Below are positions 1-7,900 of a stretch of 10,071 nt of DNA, piece after piece. The position numbers and the translations under genes were made by a program. Origin of the DNA: JBEISR01 sp044337705 (GTDB lineage: Bacteria; Planctomycetota; Planctomycetia; Pirellulales; Pirellulaceae). Each line of letters starts with the position of its first letter. The stretch's first letter is position 1. The stretch covers positions 1 through 10,071 of the forward strand of contig JBIINB010000154.1 of assembly GCA_044337705.1 (NCBI GenBank), read 5' to 3'. Under the pieces are notes generated by a model. It searched no databases and had not been told where the DNA came from. It saw nothing but the letters and a program-made list of their open reading frames with translations.

Positions 1-103
1 GATGCCCGAAGGCCCCAGTGAGAAACTCAACGCCTGGAAATGCGGCTACCATACAGCGCGATCTCTGATCGGCATGCAGTCCGCTCTGAAGTCCCTGGGC
101 TAA
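1..103 (+). CDS. C-terminal end of a possible N-acylglucosamine 2-epimerase-family protein (partial)
   Basis: Only the last 33 codons are present, read in the frame starting at base 2 and ending at TAA 101-103; the start lies outside the window. The tail contains WKCGYHTARSL, which resembles the C-terminal 'W-K-x-x-Y-H-x-x-R-A-L' segment of N-acylglucosamine 2-epimerase / cellobiose 2-epimerase proteins. Those enzymes are cytoplasmic (alpha/alpha)6-barrels that epimerise or isomerise sugars, and the histidine of this segment belongs to their active site. Similarity over so short a stretch is suggestive only. That the segment is coding is supported by a clean open frame to the left edge, sensible codon use, and a terminator-like hairpin about 150 bp downstream. 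It could also be the end of another glycan-processing protein. Confidence 0.4.
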   Translation, partial: MPEGPSEKLNAWKCGYHTARSLIGMQSALKSLG

Positions 104-251
104 GCCCTCCATTTATAGGCTTGGTGTGACGCGGTCGTCGATCTTGGAACTCAATGGCACTGACGGACCAATTGCGGAACATTCGCATTCACCGGGCCGC
201 AATGCATGCAGGATCTTCTGCTAACAGCTTGGCCACGAATCCTTCGGCGAG

Positions 252-283
252 CGGTGGGCGTCAGCCCACTGTTTCACTTTCTC
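252..283 (+). terminator. Terminator-like hairpin for the leftmost gene
   Basis: CGGTGGGC (252-259) pairs with GCCCACTG (264-271) around a GTCA loop. This gives eight pairs including one G-T. It is followed on the plus strand by a broken T-rich run (272-283, TTTCACTTTCTC). The shape fits an intrinsic terminator for the plus strand, but the T tract is interrupted and the hairpin lies about 150 bp after the stop codon. Confidence 0.45.
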
Positions 284-406
284 GACTGCCTTGCTCACAA
301 TGCCTGAAACAGGGAACTTACGTCCCCCGCTCACAGAGAAATGCCATTACACATCATCTGACGAGTCGACGGCAGGGCATGGAGCAATCGAAAGAACACA
401 TATCAC

Positions 407-424
407 GAGCGGGGATTGCCGCTC
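407..424 (-). terminator. Terminator-like hairpin for the minus-strand secreted protein
   Basis: GAGCGG (407-412) pairs perfectly with CCGCTC (419-424) across a six-base loop. It lies 27 bp beyond the TAG stop of the minus-strand gene. Read on the minus strand it is followed by GTGATATGTGTTCTTTCG, which is T-rich but not a clean T run, so termination is plausible rather than certain. Confidence 0.4.
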
Positions 425-451
425 CAGGCGGGAGGTATCCGCAGAGCGAAA

Positions 452-1813
452 CTACGGGCGCGGTACGTCCGGGATCTCCCAATCGAGTCCCAATTCGGCA
501 ACCGCCCCCGGCGCCTCATACACAAAGCGATGACCCTTCGGACCATCTGCAAGATCGAAAAGATAGGACAGCCCCACTTCGCTCCCTCGCAGGCTGGTGG
601 TCTGCCAGCCGACATTCTCCAGTCGCTCTCCCTCAGGCCCCAGAAGATATGCTTCGTTGTTCATCGCCCAACTGCGAAACGATTCCATCGTCTGCTGCGC
701 CTGCAACAACTGAATCCTGGCGTTGATCTCATACAGCTTTCCATTCTTCCGGATGCGATCGACACTGACCGATAGATTCCCAATCTGCACCACCTTCCGC
801 CCTGGTTCATCGAGCGCATCGATCGTGGCCTGTACCGTTTCGCCAGGAAGGGCTGTCTGGAAGGTGCCTCGCATCTTCAGCACACCCTCCGGAAGGGATG
901 CTGCACCCGATCGTGCGAATGCAAAAACCGCTTCCAGTTGGTTGGCGCCGGGAGCCGGCTGGTACTCAGGCGACGCATCGGGTGCTGCTGGCTGCAGCAG
1001 CGTTCCATCGCCAGCCTCCAGCACTAGCTTGCGCATCGGAAATTGAAGAAAAACCGGTTTTAAACGTGGCTCCCAGCTAAACCACGCCTTCCACTCCCAA
1101 CGGGACTGCGAGGGGGAAGCCACATGATTGACCGCCATCGCTTCCGCCAACTCCACACGAAAAGGACCGGCATAGGCGGCGCGTCCGGAGCGGGGAGGAG
1201 CCCCCGCAGCACGCGCGCGAATCGGCAGTCCAGCTTCCACCGAGACGAAGGGGGGGATGTCCATCGCTGCTTCATCCAGCCAATGATCGAGCGCCTTCCA
1301 GAACAGCTCATCCTGCCAATCGACTTCCATCTTGCGGTCGGGCAGTTCGTCGGGAACCTGAAGCGAATTGCCCGACTGCTCCTGCAACTGCTCTATCACC
1401 TCGCGCAAGGTGTAGGTGCCACTAAGCCGAATCCGTGAAGGCCGGACTAGGTCGCTGATGCGCCTGGCCTCCAGTTGCTCCCGAAGTCGCTCCAGGCGGA
1501 TTCGCATTTCGGGCGCCATCGCATCATCGATCGGCGGCAGTTGGCTCAGGATCTCCGGGCCAAGTTCTCCCAACGTCCGCTCGGCCGCATCCCGCCTCTC
1601 CAACGAATCAGCATCCAGCTGAGCGACCAAACCAGCCACCTGTTCCTGCGTATCGACCTGCGACGGCTCATCCTGAGCCAGGCAGATCGAACCACATCCT
1701 GTGACGACAGCAAGGAACAGAACAGCCAGCCCATAGAACGATGGCCCCATCGGAATCGCATCGAGCGTGCCAGCGATCCTTCTGTTGCTGATCCCCATGA
1801 CTTTGCGTCTCAT
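452..1813 (-). CDS. Secreted or lipoprotein planctomycete protein with HEAT-like N-terminus, unknown function
   Basis: This is a 453-residue exported protein of unknown role. From the chosen start, residues 1-23 are basic or polar and residues 24-46 hydrophobic. The export segment offers two processing options: a lipobox-like VTGC (Cys40) or a signal-peptidase I site after CLA (residue 46). Residues about 55-120 are helical, charged and HEAT-like, with DSLERRDAAERTLGELGPEI. Residues about 128-185 (LSGTYTLREVIEQLQEQSGN, then WQDELFWKALDHWLDEA) look like the small STN/secretin-N type fold seen in many exported planctomycete proteins. A beta-rich C-terminal half follows with YAGPFRVELAEA (214-225) and WEPRLKPV (247-254). 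No catalytic motif is visible. I preferred ATG 1813 over the upstream ATG 1849 because AGGAAGGA lies just before it and the signal peptide is then better placed. It lies 119 bp downstream of the esterase gene on the same strand, so co-transcription is possible. The architecture call comes from remembered family patterns. Confidence 0.8.
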   Translation of the reverse strand: MRRKVMGISNRRIAGTLDAIPMGPSFYGLAVLFLAVVTGCGSICLAQDEPSQVDTQEQVAGLVAQLDADSLERRDAAERTLGELGPEILSQLPPIDDAMAPEMRIRLERLREQLEARRISDLVRPSRIRLSGTYTLREVIEQLQEQSGNSLQVPDELPDRKMEVDWQDELFWKALDHWLDEAAMDIPPFVSVEAGLPIRARAAGAPPRSGRAAYAGPFRVELAEAMAVNHVASPSQSRWEWKAWFSWEPRLKPVFLQFPMRKLVLEAGDGTLLQPAAPDASPEYQPAPGANQLEAVFAFARSGAASLPEGVLKMRGTFQTALPGETVQATIDALDEPGRKVVQIGNLSVSVDRIRKNGKLYEINARIQLLQAQQTMESFRSWAMNNEAYLLGPEGERLENVGWQTTSLRGSEVGLSYLFDLADGPKGHRFVYEAPGAVAELGLDWEIPDVPRP

Positions 1814-1932
1814 CGATTCCTTCCTGGCATATTTGTCTTTGCCCCACATCTCCCACCACTTTCGATCGACCGTTGCAAACGACCGTTCGGCTTCGTCTAT
1901 TGGCCGCCAGTTGCCTTCGATCGATTCGTCGC
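1814..1932 (-). other. Short spacer between the two minus-strand genes
   Basis: This 119 bp spacer shows no terminator hairpin. It holds a direct repeat, CGACCGTT at 1867-1874 and 1880-1887 (13 bp period), and the ribosome site of the downstream gene. The absence of a terminator makes read-through from the esterase gene plausible; an internal promoter cannot be excluded. Confidence 0.4.
1818..1825 (-). promoter_or_regulatory. Ribosome binding site that decides the start at 1813
   Basis: On the minus strand AGGAAGGA ends four bases before ATG 1813. The alternative ATG at 1849 has only a GTGGGAG directly abutting it, which is too close to work well. Confidence 0.6.
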
Positions 1933-3252
1933 TCAGGGACCACCCAACCAGCGGCTAGCGAAGTCGGCAAAGTGATTCCAGTCTTCCAGCAGGATATCGT
2001 GCTTGCCAACCCGCAGGTGATACCCCACGCGGCTGCCGACCGAACGCGAAGCTTCGGGCAACGTCGCCGAAGGCAGCCCCTGATGCCCCAGTAGTTCAAA
2101 GGCAGGTCCGGCATACCACCCGCTCAAGTATTCACCCAGCGGATCGGCCCACTGGTCCTCGGTGGCGCTGGCGATGTAGACCGGCCGAGGGGCGATCGCT
2201 GCAATCAGCAGATGCTGATCGATCGGAAGCGACTCCTCACGGTCATTGTATTGTCGGAAATTGCGACAGAACCAATGAGGGAATACCTGATTGATGCGAG
2301 CCACCGATTCCCCGAAAGCTCGCTTGCTCAGTGCCGCTCCGCCACAGCCGGAGTTATTGGAATAGACAATCGCCATGCGGGAATCCTGAGCCCCCGCCCA
2401 CAGCGCTGTCTTTCCCAGCCGCGAGTGACCAATCGCCAGAAAAGGTTTCGACTGCAGTTCAGGCAGCTGCTCCAAAGCATCGACCATCCGGGACATTCCC
2501 CAAGCCCAGGCACTGATCGTTCCCCAACGATCAGGATGCGCTTCATCGGGGATGAACTCCGGGTATAGCGAGTGGACTCCGTTGGTGAATCCGTCGTCGA
2601 AATCGGGGTCGATATCGCCGCAATAAGCGGTAGCGACGGCAAAGTGCCGCTCCCCGACTATCTCCGCAATCGGCCATCTTGCGATCGACTCGCCACGACC
2701 TCCCTCCCCAGCTCGGTTCTGGACGGCTCCCGTATCGTTGGGTACCCAGCCCTTGGGCAATCGTACCTCGGGTGCACTGGTGACGGTGTGGTTGCCGCGA
2801 AAATTCAGCCCGACAAAACAGCCGACCGCCGGCTTGTCGGCAGGAAGGTACAGCAGCATATCGATCACCACGCTTCGATCGTTCCGCGTCAGCTTCACCT
2901 CCCACTGCTCGCGACGTACCCTCCCTTCATGCTCAATTCCCGATTCGACCTTCTTCGCCTCCATCATGGGCAGTTCTTTGGGCGCGAAACCGTACTCATG
3001 CGTCGCGAGCAATTTCACCAGATACTCTTTTTGGCTCGACCACTGGTCAACAGATTCAATCCGCTTGCCATCCGGACCGGCAAGCGGGCTGGTCAGGGTG
3101 TACTGCGGCACTTTCGATTCGTCGTAATTGGGAGGCCTGATTTTCACCTCTTGTCCCTCCACAAACGCCATCATGCAACTGGCCAGCAGCATCACAGGTA
3201 CCCATCGCCCGATGCGTGGGAAGGTCTTCAAGCCATCATCGAGAGGACACAT
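1933..3252 (-). CDS. Secreted CE15-like glucuronoyl esterase (alpha/beta hydrolase)
   Basis: This is a 439-residue exported serine hydrolase. CE15 enzymes cleave the ester between 4-O-methyl-glucuronic acid of xylan and lignin alcohols, and some bacterial members take other uronate esters. Residues 1-33 form a signal peptide (basic RIGR, hydrophobic VPVMLLASCMMAF, likely cut after VEG33); LASC also resembles a lipobox. Family landmarks in order are GLNFRGNHT (148-156), WGTISAWAWGMSRMVDALE (243-261), the nucleophile elbow GHSRLGK (Ser277), FPHWFCRNFRQYND (324-337), DQHLLIAAIAPRPVYIASA (345-363) and GKHDI with the probable catalytic His418. The position that carries the acid Glu in fungal CE15 is Asn300 in NNSGCGGA, so the acid is probably in EDQWAD (365-370). 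ATG 3252 was chosen over 3351 because GGAG stands about ten bases upstream and the signal peptide then begins correctly. It is the first gene of the minus-strand pair and diverges from the efflux operon. The exact substrate is inferred. Confidence 0.86.
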   Translation of the reverse strand: MCPLDDGLKTFPRIGRWVPVMLLASCMMAFVEGQEVKIRPPNYDESKVPQYTLTSPLAGPDGKRIESVDQWSSQKEYLVKLLATHEYGFAPKELPMMEAKKVESGIEHEGRVRREQWEVKLTRNDRSVVIDMLLYLPADKPAVGCFVGLNFRGNHTVTSAPEVRLPKGWVPNDTGAVQNRAGEGGRGESIARWPIAEIVGERHFAVATAYCGDIDPDFDDGFTNGVHSLYPEFIPDEAHPDRWGTISAWAWGMSRMVDALEQLPELQSKPFLAIGHSRLGKTALWAGAQDSRMAIVYSNNSGCGGAALSKRAFGESVARINQVFPHWFCRNFRQYNDREESLPIDQHLLIAAIAPRPVYIASATEDQWADPLGEYLSGWYAGPAFELLGHQGLPSATLPEASRSVGSRVGYHLRVGKHDILLEDWNHFADFASRWLGGP

Positions 3253-3625
3253 GCTAGGATCTCCGGAAATCACAACCATCCATTGACGGGAATGAGCAGG
3301 ATAGTGGGTCGATCCGCCATCGGAACGCCCCAGGACAATCGTCCCAGGCAATTTGGCCGACCACGGTCTTCGGATCGCATTTTACAACACCGATATCTCC
3401 CGTGATGGTTCTCCAAGGACCAATGGACCCTGCGTCATTCTCTGCTGGAGGGCGGACTTTGGAGCTGCTTACCAATCGCATGAGCTGGCATTTTGCCTCT
3501 CAAACTCAAGTCCAACCCCAGGGGAAGGATGGCGACGATTGCCCCGCGGAGTACACTAAAAGGTTGCTCAATCGGGAAAATGTTCCCTGCATCCCCTCTC
3601 CCTGCCGTCCCACCCGAAAAGATCG
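3253..3625. promoter_or_regulatory. Divergent intergenic region between esterase and efflux genes
   Basis: This 373 bp region should contain the promoters of both the minus-strand esterase and the plus-strand efflux operon. Short open frames in it lack ribosome sites and protein-like composition. I could not find a convincing -35/-10 pair for either direction. A TACACT hexamer just before 3570 could be a -10 for the efflux operon, but no good -35 accompanies it. The most structured element is the dyad at 3574-3587, listed separately. Confidence 0.45.
3574..3587. promoter_or_regulatory. Operator-like dyad upstream of the efflux operon
   Basis: GGGAA (3574-3578) and TTCCC (3583-3587) form a perfect inverted repeat with a four-base spacer, centred 45 bp before the adaptor ATG. 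Its position suits a repressor or activator site for the efflux genes. No regulator gene is present in the window, so the binding protein is unknown, and a five-base half-site can arise by chance. Confidence 0.3.
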
Positions 3626-4924
3626 ATGAAACCTCCGTACTCACTGCCGAGCCGTCGGCGGAACCAGCCTATCAGCTTGCCCGACCGAACCTGCTGGCGA
3701 GTCGCGGTCTCCGTGCTGATGGTCGTTCTGGCGGGCTGCAGCCGGCAGCAGGAGGCAACCACGGCTCCCAAACCCACAGCTCCGCTGGCCAGCGTCACAG
3801 GGGAGTCGTGGGTGATCGAACGTACGGGATTCCCCAATGTCGTCCGCGCTCAAGGCTCGCTATGGGCTGATGAAGTGACGACGGTTGGTGCGAGAGTTCC
3901 GGGGCAGGTTCTGGAAGTGCTGGTGGAATTAGGGGATATCGTGGAGCAGGGACAAGTCCTTGTGCGACTCGACCCGCAACCCTACCAGCTTCAGGTCGAA
4001 CAGGCCGAAGCCCAGCTGCTTCAGGCTCGCTCGGCAGTGGGACTCAAGCCGGAAGATCCGGTCGAGAAACTGACCCCTGAGAATGCACCGCCGGTACGCG
4101 AAGCGAACGCCATCTGGAACGAAGCCAAGTCGGCGGTTCAGCGTTTGCGCAAGCTGTCGCAGTCCGATGCGATCAGCGCCACCGATCTGGAAGTGGCGGA
4201 GGCGGCGGAGCGAGTGGCAGAAGCTCGTTATGCATCTTCCCTGAACAATGTCCGCGAGAAAATGGCAACTATCAGCGTCCAGACCGCTCAGCTTGGCATC
4301 GCCCGTCAGCGACTGAAGGAGACGGAGACCGTAGCTCCTTTTCGAGGCATTGTGAGGGAGCGTATGGCAGCACCAGGGAGCTTTGTCACCGCTGGCCAGC
4401 AGATGGTTGCCGTCGTTCGCAATCATCCGCTTCGGTTTCGCGCTTCGGTTCCAGAACGCTACGCACACCAACTTGCGGCCGGTCAGCGGGTTCAACTCGA
4501 TCTCGACTTGGGGCACCAGCCCAGAGAGGTCTCAGTCACTCGCATCAGTCCTGTCATCGATCCAGCCACCCGATCGCTGCTCTTTGAGGCGGAGATCGAC
4601 AATCAGGATGGATCGCTGCCTACGGGTCTGTTCGCTGAGGCTCAGGTGATCCTCGACGAACAGGTACCAAGCCTTGTGCTCCCCGCCGAATCGATCGTTC
4701 GATTCGCCGGGGTCGATAAAGTCTGGAAGATCGTCGACGGGAAGGTGCAGGAACAGCCTGTGCAACTGGGGCGAAGAATCGAAGACCGCTGGGAAGTGCT
4801 GGCAGGCATCTCCGAAGGGGATCGATTGCTGAAGCGTGCGGTCGACGGGAAGCCAGGCATCTATCAGGCAACGAGCGATGAAGCCCCGGCAGTGTCGGTC
4901 ACTCAGAAACCTCCGACTCCCTAA
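3626..4924 (+). CDS. RND efflux periplasmic adaptor (membrane fusion) lipoprotein
   Basis: This 432-residue protein would link the inner-membrane RND pump to an outer-membrane channel. The N-terminus has basic residues, a hydrophobic run and the lipobox LAGC with Cys38, so it is probably lipid-anchored. GARVPGQVLEVLVELGDIVE (88-107) is the first half of the lipoyl/barrel-sandwich domain. The alpha-hairpin spans about 120-232 and carries an internal acidic/proline-rich stretch at about 139-158 (LKPEDPVEKLTPENAPP). TVAPFRGIVRERMAAPGSFV (235-254) closes the lipoyl domain. The beta-barrel and membrane-proximal domains follow, with PVIDPATRSLLFEAEI (309-324) and LPAESIVRF (352-360). This is the HlyD/AcrA family. 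The stop is 27 bp before the pump gene, so the two form an operon. The ATG at 3626 has only a weak purine stretch (GAAAAG) upstream. Substrate cannot be read from the sequence. Confidence 0.93.
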   Translation: MKPPYSLPSRRRNQPISLPDRTCWRVAVSVLMVVLAGCSRQQEATTAPKPTAPLASVTGESWVIERTGFPNVVRAQGSLWADEVTTVGARVPGQVLEVLVELGDIVEQGQVLVRLDPQPYQLQVEQAEAQLLQARSAVGLKPEDPVEKLTPENAPPVREANAIWNEAKSAVQRLRKLSQSDAISATDLEVAEAAERVAEARYASSLNNVREKMATISVQTAQLGIARQRLKETETVAPFRGIVRERMAAPGSFVTAGQQMVAVVRNHPLRFRASVPERYAHQLAAGQRVQLDLDLGHQPREVSVTRISPVIDPATRSLLFEAEIDNQDGSLPTGLFAEAQVILDEQVPSLVLPAESIVRFAGVDKVWKIVDGKVQEQPVQLGRRIEDRWEVLAGISEGDRLLKRAVDGKPGIYQATSDEAPAVSVTQKPPTP

Positions 4925-4951
4925 CTTGAGACTCGCTGAGGTCCCCTCCCC

Positions 4952-7900
4952 ATGTACTGGCTGGCCGAAATCTGCGTTCGACGCCCGGTCTTTGCCCTGA
5001 TGCTGGTAGCTGCCATGGTGGTGGCGGGTGTTGTCGCCTTCCCACAACTTGGGATCGATCGCTTTCCGCGCACCGACCTTCCGACCGTCAGCGTCCGCAC
5101 CGCCTATCCGGGAGCCGCGTCCCAGGAGGTGGAGTCGGAAGTCTCGCAGCGGATCGAAGATGCGGTAGCCACCGTCGCCGGTATCGAAGAACTGCGATCG
5201 ATCTCCTCCGATGGTTCCTCCTACGTCATTTTGACCTTCGGCCTGGACCGCGAAATCGACGCAGCTGTTCAGGACGTGCGAGACGCAGTCGCTGGGGTTC
5301 TCAATCGACTACCTCAGAACGTCGACCCCCCCATCATCACCAAGCAGGACACCGAATCATCGCCGATCATGAGCATCAGCGTGTCGGGACCCCGAACCGC
5401 ACGCGAACTCTATTTCCTCGCCGATCGCTTCGTCAAAGGGGTCCTGGAGTCTGCCAAAGGAGTCGGCCAGGTGTCGATCTCTGGGGCGGCCGAACGAGCC
5501 GTGCGGGTGGAGATCGATGCCAAACGGCTTGCTGCCCATCAGCTTTCCATCCTGCAGGTGAGAGATGCGATCGAACGACAGAATTCCGAAGTCCCCGGAG
5601 GCCGCGTCGACGAGGGATTCCGGGAGCGGTCGATGCGCACCCTGGGGCGAGTTGCAGACGCAAGGGAATTCCCAAACCTGGTCGTCGATACCATCGAAGG
5701 AGTCCCGGTTCGGCTGGCCGATCTGGGTGAGGTTGTCGACGAGACGAAGGAGGTCAGGACGCTTGCAAGGCTGGATGGCCAACCCGCAGTTGTACTGCAG
5801 ATCCAGCGACAGTCCGGTGAGAATACGGTCGAGGTGATCGAGGCAGTCAAAAGCCGCCTGGATCGATGCCGACAGCTCCTTCCAGCCGATGTCCAGGTGA
5901 CCGTCCTTCAGGATCAGTCGCGATACATCCTTGCGGCTCTGCACGAAATCGAAGCCCACCTGATTTCCGGAAGTCTGCTCGCCTGCCTCACGGTGCTTCT
6001 CTTCATGCGAAGCTGGCGTTCGACCCTGATCGCCGCCGTCGCCATCCCCGCCTCGATCATCGCCACCTTCGCATTCATGAAGGCCTTCGGCTTCACGCTC
6101 AACAACGTCACCATGCTGGCCCTGGTGCTGATGGTGGGCGTGGTGATCGATGACGCCATCGTCGTGCTGGAGAACATTTTTCACTGCATCGAAGAAAAAG
6201 GGATGGATCCTTTCGAAGCCTCCATCCAGGGGACTCGTGAGATCGGACTGGCGGTCCTCGCCACCACCTTCTCGCTGGTAATCGTCTTCCTTCCCGTTTC
6301 CTTTCTGTCCAGCGTCACCGGCCGCATGCTGTACGAGTTCGGTGTGACAGCATCGGTGGCGATCCTCATTTCGATGTTCATCAGCTTTACCCTGACACCG
6401 ATGATGTGCAGCCTGCTGTTGAAGAAATTGCCCCATCAAGCAAAGGGAAAGAGTTCTCGAAGCGGATTCTACGGATGGATCGAATCAGCCTACATGCTCA
6501 GCCTTCGCTGGGCGCTCCGCTACCGTTGGCTGACCCTGGCGATCTGCCTGGCCACCCTGGCAGCCAACATCCCGCTCTATCGATGGGTCAAGCAGGACTA
6601 CATTCCAACCAATGTCGACGAAGCGGAGTTTGAAGTATCGATCAATGCCAAGGAGGGTGCCAATCTGCCCTCGATGGATGCTGTGATGGAACTGGCCGAG
6701 TCGCGGCTGAAAGATGTCGAGGGGGTTCAGTTGATGCTGACCACGGTCGGCTCGCGCGGCTTCGGAGGGCTCAACCAGGGAAGCATCTACGTGCGACTGA
6801 CCGATGCGTCGGAACGGACGTTTTCGTTTGAGCGGCTGTGGCACGGACTGCTTAAGGGAGATCCTTCGGAAGCTTGGCGAGGCAATTTCACGCAGCGGCA
6901 GAAAATGGATGAAATCCGCGGCCTGCTTCGATCGGTCCCCGATGTGCGCGCTTCGGTACGCAATCTCTCCTCGCTCCGCCAGGGACCCAATGTCGATATC
7001 GACTTCACGGTCACAGGACCAGACGTGCAGCAGCTCAGTCAGTTCAGCGAGCAGTTGCGTCAAAGAGCCAAGGAGATTCCGGGCATCGTCGATGTCGATT
7101 CGACATTGCGGCTGGACAAACCCGAATTGCTGGTGTCGATCGATCGCGAGCGTGCTGCAGCCCTCGGTGTCTCCGTGCGAGAAGTCGCCGATACTCTCCG
7201 CGTGGCAGTGGGAGGAGACGATCGCGTATCGCGTTATCGAGACGCCAGTGTCGACGATGCGTACGATGTCGAGCTGCGTTTGATTGGAATCGATCGGCAG
7301 GATATCGATTCGATCTCGCAGCTCTATGTGCGATCGAATCCTCCTGAATCGCTCCGCACCGTCGGCGTCTCTTCGGCGATGGACACCCGCAGCACGGCAC
7401 TCTCGAGAATCGATAACGTCGTCGACTTCCGATACAGCGAAGCCCCGGCGCGCATCGATCGCCTGGACCGCCAGCGCATGGTGGCGATCCGAGCCAACAT
7501 CGCCACCAGCGACCCCAGAGCGTCCGGCGAAGAGTTCGCCTTAGCCGATCGGATCGCCGCTCTGCAGCAAGAAGCGATCGCCCTGGGACTTCCACCCGGT
7601 TTTGAAACACGCGTCATGGGACGCGGCAGGGAGCTGGAAAAAACTCTCAGCGAATTCCGCTGGGTCTTCGTCCTCTCGCTGATCTTCATGTACATCGTCC
7701 TGGCCGCGCAGTTTGAACATCTTATCCATCCGCTGACCATCCTCCTGACGCTCCCCCTGTCGGTTCCCTTCGGTCTGATCAGTCTCTACTGGGGCGGTGA
7801 AACGCTGAATGTCTACTCGGCACTCGGCATCCTGGTGCTCTTTGGAGTCGTCAAGAAGGCCGGCATCCTGCAGGTGGATCACACCAACGTCCTCAGACGC

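Larger units (their letters stand above)
104..451. other. Gene-free convergent intergenic region
   Basis: This is the space between the stop of the partial plus-strand gene and the stop of the minus-strand secreted protein. Open frames crossing it are antisense extensions of the neighbouring gene and have no protein-like composition. I see two hairpins, listed separately, one suited to terminate each converging transcript. I recognise no tRNA, small ORF with a ribosome site, or repeat. Confidence 0.6.

Noticed and set aside
154..726. A 190-codon open frame on the plus strand
   Set aside because: It runs through the convergent gap and into the antisense of the exported-protein gene, is low-complexity in character and has no ribosome site.
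3253..3351. N-terminal extension of the esterase to ATG 3351
   Set aside because: It would place a polar 33-residue stretch before the signal peptide and lacks a ribosome site.
2572..3405. A 277-codon open frame on the plus strand
   Set aside because: It is antisense to the well-supported esterase, and its translation is rich in Arg/His/Pro with no family motif.
5357..6439. A 360-codon open frame on the minus strand
   Set aside because: It lies inside the RND pump gene, and its His/Gln/Asp/Gly-rich composition is that of an antisense shadow.
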